Assembly: GCA_964017125.1 (NCBI GenBank)
Contig: OZ024902.1
Location: 38,491,836 to 38,555,835 of the forward strand
DNA: 64,000 nt
DNA from: Flabesymbios commensalis
Taxonomy: Eukaryota > Annelida > Polychaeta > Terebellida > Flabelligeridae
Direction: 5' to 3'
Below, one piece after another: positions 33,549 to 45,159 of this stretch. Under the pieces are notes generated by a model. The model ran no database searches. It saw nothing but the letters and a program-made list of their open reading frames with translations, and was not told the DNA's origin. Every line of letters starts with the position of its first letter. The stretch's first letter is position 1. The translations under genes and the position numbers were made by a program.

Positions 33549-33905
33549 AGTCTGTTTCACCAGATCCTGGCAGTAGCCTTTTTCCAATTTGCTCGGTCGC
33601 TCTTTAAATTTTTTTCAGAAAATTTTTCTTGGATCATTTTTTCATCTTCCCCTAACATCTCTGAGAATTTAGTGCAATTTGGTAGTTTATTTTGTAAGTT
33701 AGACCATTTGGCATGTAATATAATTCTTGTTTCACGGTTAATAATGGTGTTCAAGAGAGCTGTAATTTTGAAACCTACATGCCAAATGATCTAGCTTCGC
33801 TAATACACCAAAAAAATCCACCAAATTTCCAGGGATGTTAGGGGAAGATGAAAAAATGATCTGAGAAAAATGTTGTTAAAAAATTGGTAAACAGCGACCG
33901 AGGTG
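33549..33905. mobile_element. ~350-bp palindromic MITE, GTCTGTTTCACCAGA family
   Basis: The left half (GTTAGACCATTTGGCATGTA) is complementary to the right half (TACATGCCAAATGATCTAGC), and ATCATTTTTTCATCTTCCCC pairs with GGGGAAGATGAAAAAATGAT. Confidence 0.75.
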
Positions 33906-34580
33906 CAAGTCTTTCATCATTAGAGAGGTGGGCGATATTAAGTGAAATTCGTAAATATCGGTATACATAGTGTAGGGATTTTGTCATGCACACAAGTACA
34001 TTCCCAACGTGTGTGGTTTTATAGTTAGCCGTAACCATGGGTCACATGACATGAACCCCTGTCATGTGACCCTAGCTCATCTGGGATGTAAAAACAAGGT
34101 ATCTGCCCCAGTTGGCTTGAGTCTCTCCTGCTGGCAACACCTAGCTTTGACAGCTATTGCTGTCCCAGCATCAGTGTTGCTCACGTGTTGTCAGATACTT
34201 CTGATCTGACAGTTCAGCTTGTGCTGAAACAGTACAGTGGATCAGCGTGTTCAGGTGTTGGTGCTATAGTTAGGGCCTACAGTACAGGTGTTGGTGCTAC
34301 AGTACAGACTATGTGTACAGGTGTCGTCTGCTAGTGGACTGCACAATACAGACTACATGTACAGTGGTGTATACTGTACAGTGACGGATGCAAGTAAGTG
34401 ATCTACGCTTCATTGTATGGCACTGCTGTTATATTGTATTGCATGTGATTCCCCCAGGTGTGAGCTACACGATCGTCTTGTGTAGCTCACAAAGAGCTCC
34501 TTTCAACATTGGCGACGAAGATGGGATTTATTGAACTGGAGGGTTGAACTCAGTGGGTTCTGTGACCTGTGGGAAGCCAT

Positions 34581-35318
34581 TTTGTCCCGCCAATTTCAAT
34601 TCAATGGGCCATTGCTCTCATTGTGTGTGTTGCTCAGCCTCAGTCTATTCCTATGTATGTAGTCTAATATTGTGTTGGAAATATATTAATGCCAATGATG
34701 TATTGTGATGTGAAAACAGTTTGACAAATTGTAGTTTGGGTCTCACTCAGGCTCAGCCATTTTGACTGCAACTAGTTTATTAGGGTGATACTGCCAGATT
34801 ATTATAATTTTCGATTTGGCATTTAGTCAGGCTTAGCTGTCTTAATGTTTAGATATTCCTTTATTCATGTGAATCATTCACTTCATCCCGAAATTATATA
34901 ATTATTACACTTCTGAAATAACGTTATATTGTGATTGTTTGTCCCGCCAATTTCAATTCAATGGGCCATTGCTCTCATTGTGTGTGTTGCTCAGCCTCAG
35001 TCTATTCCTATGTATGTAGTCTAATATTGTGTTGGAAATATATTAATGCCAATGATGTATTGTGATGTGAAAACAGTTTGACAAATTGTAACGTTAGTTT
35101 GGGGAGTTGATATTTTTCAGGTCTCACTCAGGCTCAGCCATTTTGACTGCAACTAGTTTATTAGGGTGATACTGCCAGATTATTATAATTTTCGATTTGG
35201 CATTTAGTCAGGCTTAGCTGTCTTAATGTTTAGATATTCCTTTATTCATGTGAATCATTCACTTCATCCCGAAATTATATAATTATTACACTTCTGAAAT
35301 AACGTTATATTGTGATTG
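34581..35318 (+). repeat. ~360-bp near-identical tandem duplication in the element's leader
   Basis: 34581-34937 and 34938-35318 are almost identical (TTTGTCCCGCCAATTTCAAT ... ACGTTATATTGTGATTG). The second copy is slightly longer because of an extra block near 35090-35120. The similarity implies a recent duplication. Confidence 0.9.
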
Positions 35319-35364
35319 AACTGTGGCATTTGTTTTTGGGTCATTAATTTATTCATTGTTTACA

Positions 35365-35488
35365 CCTGGCGGTTGCTAGGCGACACTGATTATGTTTCCC
35401 CGTTATCAATTTATGTCCATGTTCAAATCGTTGCTAGGCCACACTTGATTATGTTTCCCCGTTATCAATGTATGTCCATGTTCACATC
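35365..35488 (+). repeat. ~60-bp tandem duplication
   Basis: GTTGCTAGGCGACACTGATT ... TCCATGTTCAAATC is followed directly by GTTGCTAGGCCACACTTGAT ... TCCATGTTCACATC. Confidence 0.8.
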
Positions 35489-35667
35489 GTTTGAGGTTGA
35501 TCTTTGTCTGTTGTTGAAGTTCAAGATCGGGACTTGACAGCTTTTCTGATCGATACTGCGATAGGTTTGGACAGCAGTTGAATTATTCACTGAGGTTGAT
35601 TAATTTTGCTAGTCTGTGATGGCTGTTTGCAGCTATTAGTTGTGCGAGTTGTTTGACATGGTTGATT

Positions 35668-36014
35668 CTGTCTCCCTGAATACAGGCCGGAGACAGTCTC
35701 TGATACTGTTTGGGGAGCAGGTGAATTGTTTTGATGTTGATTGATTTATTTTTGGTTGAATTGCTATTGAATTGTATTGTTTAAATTGTCCCATGTTGTA
35801 TGTCACTTTGTGTACATCTCCCTGAATACAGGCCGGAGACAGTCTCTCATACTGTTTGGGTAGTTGGCATATTGTGAAGGTGTATTTCGTTTTGTTCTTT
35901 CCTTTGGTGATTCGTTTCATATTGGGTTGTTGTACATCTGTTTTATGTTGTCTGACACATTGGCACCTCTCCCTGAATACAGGCCGGAGACAGTCTCTGA
36001 TACTGTTTGGGGAG
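35668..36014 (+). repeat. Three ~150-bp spaced repeats (CCTGAATACAGGCCGGAGAC)
   Basis: The roughly 45-bp block TCTCCCTGAATACAGGCCGG plus AGACAGTCTCTGATACTGTT recurs at about 35670, 35816 and 35968, with different sequence between, in the leader of the LTR element. Confidence 0.9.
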
Positions 36015-36073
36015 TCTGCATATTGTGTTGTTGAGACTGTGATTTGTGTTGTTCATTGATTTACTGTAACACC

Positions 36074-36208
36074 ATGGCAATTAATGTTAACACTGCAAAC
36101 AAAGAGGAGCTTTTACAACTGCCTAATATTGGGGAAGGAAGGATTTCCCAAGTTAAAATAATTTTCAAACAAAATTATACCTGGAGATCGCCGGACATGT
36201 CAGTGAGT
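36074..36208 (+). CDS. Helix-hairpin-helix leader ORF (fossil LTR element or host exon)
   Basis: An ATG in good context opens MAINVNTANKEELLQLPNIG then EGRISQVKIIFKQ. The pattern INVNTA-x-x-EEL-x-x-LP-x-IG is the ComEA-type helix-hairpin-helix, a non-specific DNA-binding fold. It lies directly downstream of the LTR-element leader, so I take it as the start of that element's first protein. Some Gypsy-like elements of marine animals appear to carry such a domain at their gag N-terminus (recalled, not checked). A host exon is the alternative. Confidence 0.5.
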
Positions 36209-36345
36209 TGAATTAAAAAAAAAAAAAATTACATATTTTTCAAATGATTTTGGGCGTACAAGTATAGGTGTAGCTTCTTTGTCTAGGCCTATACATGTGG
36301 GCCTAATTTCGTAATTTATACTTATAGATATAATATAGTACGGTA

Positions 36346-36650
36346 CAGAGGACGTGGCGCAATACCAATGGTTAGAGCGCCTGACTGCCTCGACAGTCAT
36401 GCATGCGTCCAGGGTTCGAACCCCGCTGATCCTGTGTGGGGTTTTCAGTGAAATATCCTTGCTTCTCCCTTCTCAATGTGACTAGGCGATCACGCTAATG
36501 GCGGCCTCGCTAGGGTTAGGGTTGAGACCAATGTATCGACGTCAATTTTACTCACCGCCACTGGCACTGGGCTGATCTATGAGCTCGAAAAAATGCTGGG
36601 GTCAGATGTGAAGTTGATAAAACGCGAGTTAATGGTTTACCCTCGAAAGT
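36346..36650 (+). mobile_element. tRNA-derived SINE (second family)
   Basis: The tRNA-like head has an A box (GTGGCGCAATACCAATGGTT then AGAGCGCCTGAC) and a perfect B box (GGGTTCGAACCCC). The acceptor arms do not pair, so it is not a functional tRNA. The body continues to about 36650 with AATGGCGGCCTCGCTAGGGT. Target duplication is not clear. Confidence 0.6.
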
Positions 36651-36659
36651 GTTGATCGA

Positions 36660-38100
36660 GTGCAGATTAAGGCCCAGATTATTAATAGCGATTTTTTACC
36701 AATTTTATTTTAAAAAAGGGTCAAGACCCCTAAAACGCCCCTCTGAGGCTCTGGATCTGCCATTCTGCCGATAAAAATAACGATAGGTTTATCCCTATCG
36801 CTTCATTGGTCAGTTTGAAAAGGTGCATTATAACATGTTTTGACGTTTTTTTTCATAGACATAGATGACGTAATTATTAGGTCTATTCGAAGAGAATAGA
36901 ATAGTTTTTTCAATGTTTGATTTAAGCAATTTATTTGTATGATGATGAACAGAAAAAGAAGAAATAATAATGATAGACGAAAAGGGTTTAAATTTCACAT
37001 GAGATCAACGCATAAATCAATTATTATAATATTTTAATATACATTAATTTTGTAACATTACCGTAATGCTGTGTAAATATATTTAATGCCCTTTAAAGTT
37101 CAGTGCCAAATATGCAGCAGATGTACATAAATATTATTGCCTATACTATAATGTAGTGAATTGAAAATAAACATGTTATCATGATCATTTTTTATTAAAC
37201 GTTGCTGAATAATATGTTTTTTTTGTAGTCCTTAACATGTGTCATGTCAAAATGTTGCAAGGGTTTTTAGATCGAAATTTTGCATTCTATAAAATACCAG
37301 GTCGTATTTGGCCTGGTATACACGTCTTGTTTTGAAAAAAAGTCATGATATATTCGCAGGTGCACCTATCTTATCAGCCAGACCTCTGATTCCATTGTTG
37401 ATGCCTTGTTAACTAGAAGCTGTCACGCCATTGAATGGAACGTGTTATGAATGGACCTATTTTACACAAATAATGGTATATCATTTTACTGAACACTTCT
37501 GTTGAAATAAAGCACTAAATATATGAAAAATACAAAAATATGTGAACTGTTCTCCTTAAGATAATATTGCAACAAATTATCACCATTTATGTATTATTAT
37601 GATTATATTTGAAGATTATAACAAAATAACGATATAATTACAATTTAACGATATTACAAAAATATTTGTAATTTAGTGGAGCATATATCATAGCCCATGC
37701 ACGTAACATATATTTCAAATGTAAATTTTGCTAATTGACATTACTCAGTAGTTGTTAATCACCATTACTCAGTAATTGTTAATCACCATGACTACGTAGT
37801 AACTTAGTTTTAATCTTGATTATTTCAACCAGTGTAATATTTTTTTGGTGACTGTATTTTTAATTCAAGGTTGATAATAAGAATACATATCACAAATTGT
37901 CTTCACTTTTACCGCAGGTAGTCGAATAAATAGCCACTGGTCTAACGAAAGAAACACACAGACTACACACAGATGATGATGGAAAGCGAAAGTCAAACAA
38001 TGTAAGCTTCTCAAAATACACAGTAGACAGTCAGTGATTAATATTTGTGTGGACATTAAATTAATTCATTTTCAGGTGTAGTACTCAAATTAAGATATTT
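36660..38100. other. AT-rich sequence, no gene seen
   Basis: A short duplicated block (TCAGTAGTTGTTAATCACCA / TCAGTAATTGTTAATCACCA, near 37746) is present. Acceptor-like TTATGTATTACAG lies just before the first open segment of the decayed gene at 38112. Confidence 0.35.
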
Positions 38101-38111
38101 ACCAATACATT

Positions 38112-41100
38112 ATGTATTACAGATCAGGTGAGACGATAAACCAAGTGATGCAGTTAGTTCCCAACAAAAGACGAAGATATTTAATCGACTGGTCACTATG
38201 CATCATCTGCCAGAGCGACAAAAATGACCGATTTACTGTCCCCGGAGCTAAAGGTGTAGCTACCTTGCTCGAAACTGCTGAAGCTAGACAGGATATTGTG
38301 TACACAAGAATAAAATCAGAGCTTGTCACAAATGATATCAAATGGCACCGCTCGTGTTATGCAGGTTACACATCAAAAACAAACATTATCTTAAATGCTC
38401 ACACTTTTAATAACGATGGAAATATTTTAACTCCTTGTACTCCCGCTTCAGTTATGACAAGGCAGTTTTCTGATCACTCCTCTGATTTGTCCCCCAATTT
38501 GTGTTTTATTTGTCAAAAAAATCGCTGTCCACGTGGTAAGAGTGGTAGGTCATATTGCCAGTTGACTAAACTTATGTCAGTAACGTCCACTGAAGGAGAG
38601 GAAAGTTTCAAAGAAGCAGCAAATCTGAGACAAGATGACGTTACTGACAGGATTATTGGACGAAGCCTCTTGAACTTGAAGTATCATAAAGCATGTAGAA
38701 CTGAGTGTGTGTCCAACAGAAATGTTCTTTCGTATCATAATAAGCAAAAGCAGGTTGGCTCGGACAGTGAGCACGATACATTCAAAGAATCTTTCACGGA
38801 AATTATTGCCCAGGTGGATAGAAAGATGATAGTTGAAGGCGGAGCAATAGAGCTCACAACAATAAGAGAAACATTCAACAAACTTTTGACCTCTAAAGGA
38901 TCGAAGTGCATATTACACGACAACAGGAAGCTGAAGAAAATGCTTGAAGAGCATTATGGTGACACGTTATTCTTTCAAAATCAGCCCAAAAGTAACAGTT
39001 CACAGCTGGTATACTCCAGACACCATCCACCGGATAACGGAGCTCTGCCAGGATATGGTTTTACAAGTACCTGACGAAGGGTGTGCAATAAAGGAAACCC
39101 GGGAGCCAGTGGCCAAAGAGTCCTGTACAACAAAACCGATTGATTTATCATACAGAAGAGCTGTGCACCACATTTCCAGTCAAGTAAAGGCTGATGTAGA
39201 GAAATTGCCGCCGCGATTAGGCTATCAGGGTATAGATAAGGTTAATGCTGCAAAATCAGTTACAGACAGTTTGTATCAGCTTCTAAAATACATGCTAACA
39301 ACCGACATCAGTGCAGGAGGGGATATGGAAATTGAAAAACCGAGTGATGAGATGCACCAAGCAATCCTTAGCATCGGACAACAACTAGTTTACATCATGT
39401 CTAAGAAACGCAATCCTCCTCCGCAGCAAATAGGGAGGCCTTAGCTGTCCACCAAGAAACTCGTTCAAAGAGTGTAATACAATTATTGCATGCAGCTGGG
39501 CATTGTATAAGCTATGACCAGCTGTTACGTATTGATACTGCCATTGCTCAAAAACAGCTGGATAAATATGAGAAACATAAAGCCATTGTGCCATCTAACC
39601 TTGAGTCGGGACATTTTGTGCAGTTAGCAGCTGATAACATAGACATTCTTGAGGAAACACTGGATGGGAAAGGAACTTTCCATGCCACCCAAATGGCGGC
39701 ATTTCAGAGAGGGCCAGCTGTGCAACACAACGTTATATCCATCGAAAATAGTCGCCCCCGTATTCTCAAGAATGTGCCTCCTGACATTTGCAATACAATT
39801 CCCTTGGGTATAAATCCCAAACACCCTAATCCACTCTTCAAAGAGCTTGAAGCTGATACTTTTAGTCCACCATCGCAAAAGGTTTTTTGTCCATCAGATC
39901 TGCCATGGCTTCTTGGCCGCAATGCAGCTTCAGCCCGACAAGTCATTCCTGCTTGGACTGCCTATAATAAACTAATGTCATCAATTCAACACCCCGAAAC
40001 TATCGTAGGATGCATGCCTATTATCAGGGCACCAGCCCATGAATATGACACACTGTGGACTGTTATTAAACGTGCTCAGCAAGTATCTGAATATTTCGGT
40101 CAATTGAATACCGTCATCGTATTCGATCAAGCACTATATATATCAAAAAGCTAAGGAGCTGACATGGCTTAAGCCCATCGAGACTGCTGGGGTTGTTGTA
40201 CGACTCGGAGGGTTCCACTTCGGTCTTAACTTCTTGAAGTGTATTGGACAACACTTTGAGGACTCCGGTCTCAAAGATGTATGGGGTCGACACAAGTCTC
40301 TTCAATGAATGCACAGCTGCAAAAATTATTGAAGGCAAATTTTGGAACCGTTCTGTGAGAGCACACAAACTAACATATGAAGCTGTGTGGCGTTGTTTGT
40401 GGCCTGTTTTTCTTGATTGGTGTACCTCTCGAAGTGTGGAGCTGATTCTTCATTCCAATACAATGCCTGTAGATGTTTTGATAGAATCTATTACTGGTAA
40501 CAATATACCTGGTGCAAGGTTGGCTGCTGCGACAATAAAAGATAACTCATCATTATTTTTTACTGCACTCGATGAATTTGCCAGCGAAAGCAAAGATCCA
40601 ATGGTAACTTTTTGGATGGATTATCTGAAAATGGTGACAGTTTTGCTGACTTTCATGAGGGCTGATAGAGAAGGCTCATGGGAGCAGCACCTCACGGCCT
40701 TCAGCTCAATGCTTCCATGGTTTGTTATATATAATCACACAAACTATGCCCCTTGGGGACCCGTGTATTTAAGTGATATGAAGCGACTTTCACAAGATGC
40801 CCCTGAAGTTTACTCTTAATTCATTACTGGAAACTTTGGTGTAAAAGAGTGTTCAGGAACATTTAATGTAATTCCCACTGATCAAGCACTGGAGCATGTG
40901 AACAAGCAGGGCAAAGTTGCTGGAGGTTTGATCGGCATAACTCAAACAGACTCAGCACTCAACCGCTGGTGTCTTTCCTACAATGAGCGTTCGTGTCTTG
41001 CAAATCAGACTTACAAATTGCTTGGTGTAGACATAGACGACAGGATCGAAGAGCACAAAGAGACTGGTAGATCGAGGTTACAGAGAGATGAAGATGACGT

Positions 41101-41731
41101 GGTCAAGATACTTCAACACCTACGTCGAAGAGAGCTATTTAAGTCTAAAAGAACGGAACTTGTGTCATTATCAACAAACGATGTAGCCACTGGGGGGCAG
41201 AAGCGTGGATACAGACACATTTGCTAGGGTACATAGCAATGCTCGGACTGTACATTCTCTAGAAGAGGATGTACAGTCCGAGCATTGCTATGTACCCTAG
41301 CAAATGTGTCTGTATCCACGCTTCTGTCCCCCAGTGGATGTAGCCCCAAAAGCTGTTGAAGATCATCTGTTGGGTACCTTTGGGCGCGGGTGCCAATTTT
41401 TGAGTAATTTCACCGATCAGCGGCTCTCTCCTTCACCTACACTAAGCTTTTATATGCCTCTGAAAAAACACCAGCGGAAAACATTTTCTTGTATATACAA
41501 AATTCAGGTAACCAAGAACATAACGACCGAAAAAAGATTAAAGCAGGTAGAGAAGTTGACTTGCATGAAATTTTGACACATGAGCTCTCCCCTGTGCCAC
41601 TCGCCCTAGCAGGAACAGACGACAAACTACACCACTCTAACAAGACGGCAAACTACACCACTCTGACATTTGTATTACATTTAGAGAATGACGGCACAAC
41701 GTCTTCGACGTTGGTTGAACATATTGTATAA
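38112..41731 (+). pseudogene. Decayed copy of a large uncharacterised multi-copy metazoan protein family
   Basis: Plus-strand coding segments at 38112-39074, 38944-39444, 39486-40154, 40244-40819, 40898-41227 and 41489-41731 follow one another in conserved order but in different frames, so the copy carries several frame changes plus a stop near 40819. The N-terminus has paired zinc-binding-like motifs (CIICQSDKND ... WHRSCYAGYT, then CFICQKNRCPRG ... YHKACRTEC). Later blocks include GHCISYDQLLRIDTA, RLGGFHFGLNFLKCIG, FWNRSVRAHKLTYEA, GGLIGITQTDSALNRW and REVDLHEILTHELSPVPLALA split over two frames. I recall similar sequences as an uncharacterised, high-copy family in cnidarians, amphioxus and fish. 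The copy number suggests an element-borne gene, but no terminal repeats or transposase motif could be fixed. A hairpin insertion interrupts it at 41188-41336. Confidence 0.6.
41188..41336. mobile_element. 149-bp near-perfect hairpin insertion with 8-bp target duplication
   Basis: The two halves (about 72 nt each, around a 5-nt loop near 41260-41264) are reverse complements with about two mismatches. Ends read CACTGGGGG and CCCCCAGTG. The direct repeat GATGTAGC flanks it at 41180-41187 and 41337-41344. An 8-bp duplication with short terminal repeats fits the hAT (or P) class of non-autonomous elements. It lies within the coding part of the decayed gene and splits its reading frame. The near-perfect arms imply a recent insertion, or a template-switch inversion that happened to leave a repeat. 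Confidence 0.75.
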
Positions 41732-41758
41732 ATGTTATACAACTGTTTTGTGTTGTCA
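41690..41758. repeat. Copy of the CAACGT/ACAAAAC palindromic family at the 3' end of the decayed gene
   Basis: ACAACGTCTTCGACGTTG, AACATATTGTATAAATGTTA and CAACTGTTTTGTGTTGTCAC match the composition of the copy at 50348-50466. Confidence 0.4.
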
Positions 41759-41759
41759 C

Positions 41760-42660
41760 ACCTCGCTAACTGTTTGTTATGTCTCAGCCACGCCAACACT
41801 GATAAACCCTGCTTACCTTTCTAAATAAATAACTTTGCGAGTTGACGTGTAATCATAATATAATTTACATCATTTTTTTGAGTAATGAATTAGCTTTCTG
41901 GTGATATTTATTACGAGTTTGTACGATAAAAATTTAAAAAGTTAGGGATTTATATTGGGATGTTTATGACACCTAGCTGACTCACTGACACCACTGCCTT
42001 TCCATGCTTATCAGTGGTGTAATTGCACCTTGAGAAGCCAAGGGTGCCCTAGGTGGCAACTGCTCCGCATATAAATAAGCATATGCTTTGAAAACCACAT
42101 TCAACATGGTTTTAAATTAATAACAGATAAAAGTATTATTACACAGTAAAAATAGTTATATCCCCGGAAAACATTTTTCAGCCACTATGATCTGATATGC
42201 GTCCTGGCGCTGTGCCTAGAATATTGACGTTTTTTTTACATAATTATAAAACGTTTGTATATAAGTTATTTTTTAGGAGCAAAATTATTTTCAAAATCTT
42301 TCACAGCCGACCATAACTCATTTACATGTCTTTTTTCTCTAGGCTGTTTCTGAATGGTAGCCGTTTTATAGCCCTCTATGTTTTTTTTCTCTATGATGAA
42401 AGCAATGTCTTGTTAAAATAATTTTATTTTGATTGATGGTGTATGCCCTATGTATGTCACCGGTGAACTGAGGAATGTGAGTTTGTTGAATATTTATACT
42501 AAAAAAACATCTATCTAACTCAGCAGGGCACGCCTCAGAGGCCACCCGTCTAACAGTCTGTTAGCGAGTGTCTGGGTAAGACAAACATGACACTTTGGTT
42601 TAATGCTGGTTTAATGTAGGACCACCGTATACAATTATGGCAAAAATTATGGCAACAGAC
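41760..42660. other. No gene seen
   Basis: AT-rich. GTTTAATGCTGGTTTAATGT near 42600 is another fragment of the palindromic GCTGG/CCAACATT family. Confidence 0.3.
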
Positions 42661-42679
42661 GGGAACATTACACATAAAT

Positions 42680-42992
42680 GAAATGAAATGAATCGGGCTT
42701 TAGGCCACCTTTGTGCACATATAGGCTAAACTGGGCCAGGAGGACCTCCTGAGGATGGTGAGATGAATGAGATGACACTGTCCTCCAGACACAGGATTCG
42801 AAATTCGAGCCTTGTCGGTCTGAGGCCGAGCACGCTACCTCTCGGTCACGGAGGCTCCCCACAATACTAAGTTTCACACGTGGACGGGGAAGAAACATTT
42901 TTGTTTCTTTCAAACCGCCGAGACCGGGAACCAAACCCCGAACTCTAGCGTGAAAGGCAGCGGTGCTAACCACTACCCTAGGGCCCCCGCCC
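42680..42992 (-). mobile_element. SINE with two tRNA-like modules, full length, exact TSD
   Basis: The 12-bp repeat TTACACATAAAT (42668-42679 and 42993-43004) bounds a 313-bp minus-strand copy with both tRNA-like heads and a TTTCATTTCATTT tail. Confidence 0.9.
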
Positions 42993-43004
42993 TTACACAT
43001 AAAT

Positions 43005-43930
43005 AGTACATGAAATGTAGTCATTCAAAACAAACCATTGCAATAAAAAATATAATATTACTGGGTAAAAACATGAATACATTTAAAACACAAAATAGTC
43101 ATTAACGCTGAATAATTTATTGTAAGTAAACGTTGAAGATTACCTTGGTTGAATTGTTTCATCTTTCAATATTATCTGCTAGATAAACTTTAGTACCACA
43201 AGTTACAATTATAACTATTTATTATAGCTATCGCCACTCAACCTTTCAACAAACTTTGGAAACTTAAAGTTTATTTGTATTCTTTAAATCACTATGAAAT
43301 GGTTTAATTGATAAAACATCTTCCAAACATATATAATGATATGTAGGATGGAAAAGTATGGCTCGTAATTGTAATTTACACTTTAATGCGTGAGGATATA
43401 ATATGTGGGTGATGGTACTACAAGGGTTCAGACGGGAAGACTGGCGGGCGTGCCCATTGTTATAGCAGGACAATGGTCACCTGCTTCTCTTAACGAGGTG
43501 TGATTAAGCCATCGATCTGTGGCGTCCACACTAAACGGTGTTCAACGCTCACGCCGTGCCAGGTCAGGCGTGTCCGTTTTGTAACACACGGTAATTGCTG
43601 CCACAAATCGAGTGCCCCCCCCCCACTGTCTGTACTGTAGCCTACTGACATATTATCTACTTGATTGTTCATATGTGTTGGTGGATTAAAGTTAACAAAC
43701 TTTCTACGCTGGTGGATGTGAAATAATCAGACTACCGGTATCATGTTTTTTGGACAATACATTTTGACACATATTGTAATTTATTTGTTTTGCTGTATTA
43801 GTGACATTGGACATGCCTATATGCATAGGTACAAAGTAATAATTTACTATGAACAATCATCAATTACAATCGCAATTACAGCTATCGCCTTTAATTATAG
43901 ATTCCAAAGTATTTGTGGTATAATCTGCAT
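43005..43930. other. No gene seen
   Basis: AT-rich. A 43490-43630 stretch is more GC-rich (CACGCCGTGCCAGGTCAGGC) and ends in a C homopolymer, without a supported exon. Confidence 0.3.
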
Positions 43931-43938
43931 ATATTTAA

Positions 43939-44176
43939 CCCTTGCAGCGCGGGGATCGACTTTAGTCGTCAGAATCTGACGTCTGTAGATGTCAGATTCT
44001 GACGACTAAAGACAATCCCCGCACTGTAAGAGTAAACATATTTCTAATGGCCGTAGACCATAGGTATTCAAATGAATCAGAAAGAGCTAACTAAGACATT
44101 TATGATGGTTTCAAATTAATTGAATAAAACCCTTTGTTCCCCATGATTTTTATAAAACAATTCTGCGCTTTAAGGG
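43939..44176. mobile_element. TTAA-flanked MITE, GCGCGGGGATCGA family
   Basis: The left TTAA is at 43935-43938 and the right one is mutated (TGAA). The termini CCTTGCAGCGC and GCGCTTTAAGGG and the hairpin GTCAGAATCTGACGTC / GATGTCAGATTCTGAC match 22440-22681. Confidence 0.8.
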
Positions 44177-44680
44177 TGAAGCATTCACAATTGATAAAAT
44201 CATGTATGTAGACGAGGACGGCGGCCATTTTTAGATTAACAGTAAAAGTCAGCCTGGTATAGAAACAGATCTGGATTTGCAGATCTAAACTGTGTAGAAA
44301 GCGGTCTATATATGTCATACTATGAGCTACTAAAAATGGGAATATAAGGCTTTTAATTATTCACTATGAACATACATTATATTTAATCACATTTGCTCAC
44401 AGTCGAATGCCAGATACCTCAGAATTACTATTGTCCATAATTTATATTCTTCCTTAGTCTTTGAAAGTGTAAAAATTAGAATCTGTGACCATGAAAACAT
44501 GGGTGTATGATTGTAGCATGAATGGTCCCATAATTATCGCCTTCTGTTGATTTATATGTAATGGCGGTACAAATTTGCATATGCAAATAGATGAAATGAA
44601 AACAAAAATGTTTCACAGCCGTTAGGGTGAGATGTTAGGGAAAAAACATCCACAGACCAATGGTTAACATTATTTTTCAG

Positions 44681-44770
44681 ATGCTGTGAGAGCTGACTGG
44701 TGGTTATACTCGATGCGCCAAACCGCAGGGAGTGGCGATTATTGGCGGAAACTACAACATGGCAGTATAT
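44681..44770 (+). CDS. Candidate internal exon, unknown product
   Basis: A 90-nt plus-strand segment lies between a strong acceptor (ATTATTTTTCAG) and a strong donor (AGTATAT then GTGAGTGAG). Only one of the three frames is open. It is entered after one base of a codon and left at the same phase, so the exon is symmetric (1-1). It encodes AVRADWWLYSMRQTAGS and GDYWRKLQHGSI, a composition typical of a real protein rather than of AT-rich noise. I do not recognise the family. The flanks (44.2-44.66 and 44.8-45.1 kb) are unique-looking and contain no second clear exon. Confidence 0.4.
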
Positions 44771-45159
44771 GTGAGTGAGCGAACGTCACTGCCTTTTTTG
44801 AGTGAACAATGTTTTATTAGAAATTCTCTATTTAAGCGATAATTTTTAAATAACGTGGAAACAAACACCATCTGATCTACACTGAACTATATAGTAAAAA
44901 ACACCCACTTATTTTGCGATAGCATAACAATGGTCCAACCAAAAGTCAGCGATTGCCAGTGTTCGGCTGATATTTTCATCCGCTATGCAATCCTTGACGC
45001 TGATCGCCAAGGTGTGACAGGCACCTTAAGGGGCTGTCACACTGTCACGATCTGTCAGATAGATCCCCACACGTTGTCCCCGTTTCCATAAATGTATCGA
45101 AACGTGAGAAGGACGGGGTATCTAGCCTCGAAACACTAGTAGAGAGGCCGAACAGCCTA

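Larger units (their letters stand above)
34005..36210 (+). mobile_element. 5' part of an old LTR retrotransposon (Gypsy-like), broken
   Basis: An LTR-like block (about 34005-34508, ending in CA) is followed at 34510 by TGGCGACGAAGATGGGA, which has the form of a tRNA primer-binding site (TGG start). A long untranslated leader with internal tandem duplications follows, then a short leader ORF at 36074. The LTR carries two hairpins: 34039-34072 with arms GGGTCACATGACA, and 34464-34493 with arms GTGAGCTACAC. No protease, reverse transcriptase, integrase or 3' LTR is recognisable in the window, so the copy is broken and only its 5' portion is left. Without a second LTR no age can be computed. Confidence 0.55.

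Noticed and set aside
35668-36014. CRISPR-like spaced repeats
   Set aside because: Only three copies of ~45 bp with ~100-bp unequal spacers in an animal genome; these are tandem duplications in an LTR-element leader.
36346-36434. Functional tRNA gene
   Set aside because: A and B boxes are good but acceptor arms do not pair and the sequence continues as a SINE body.
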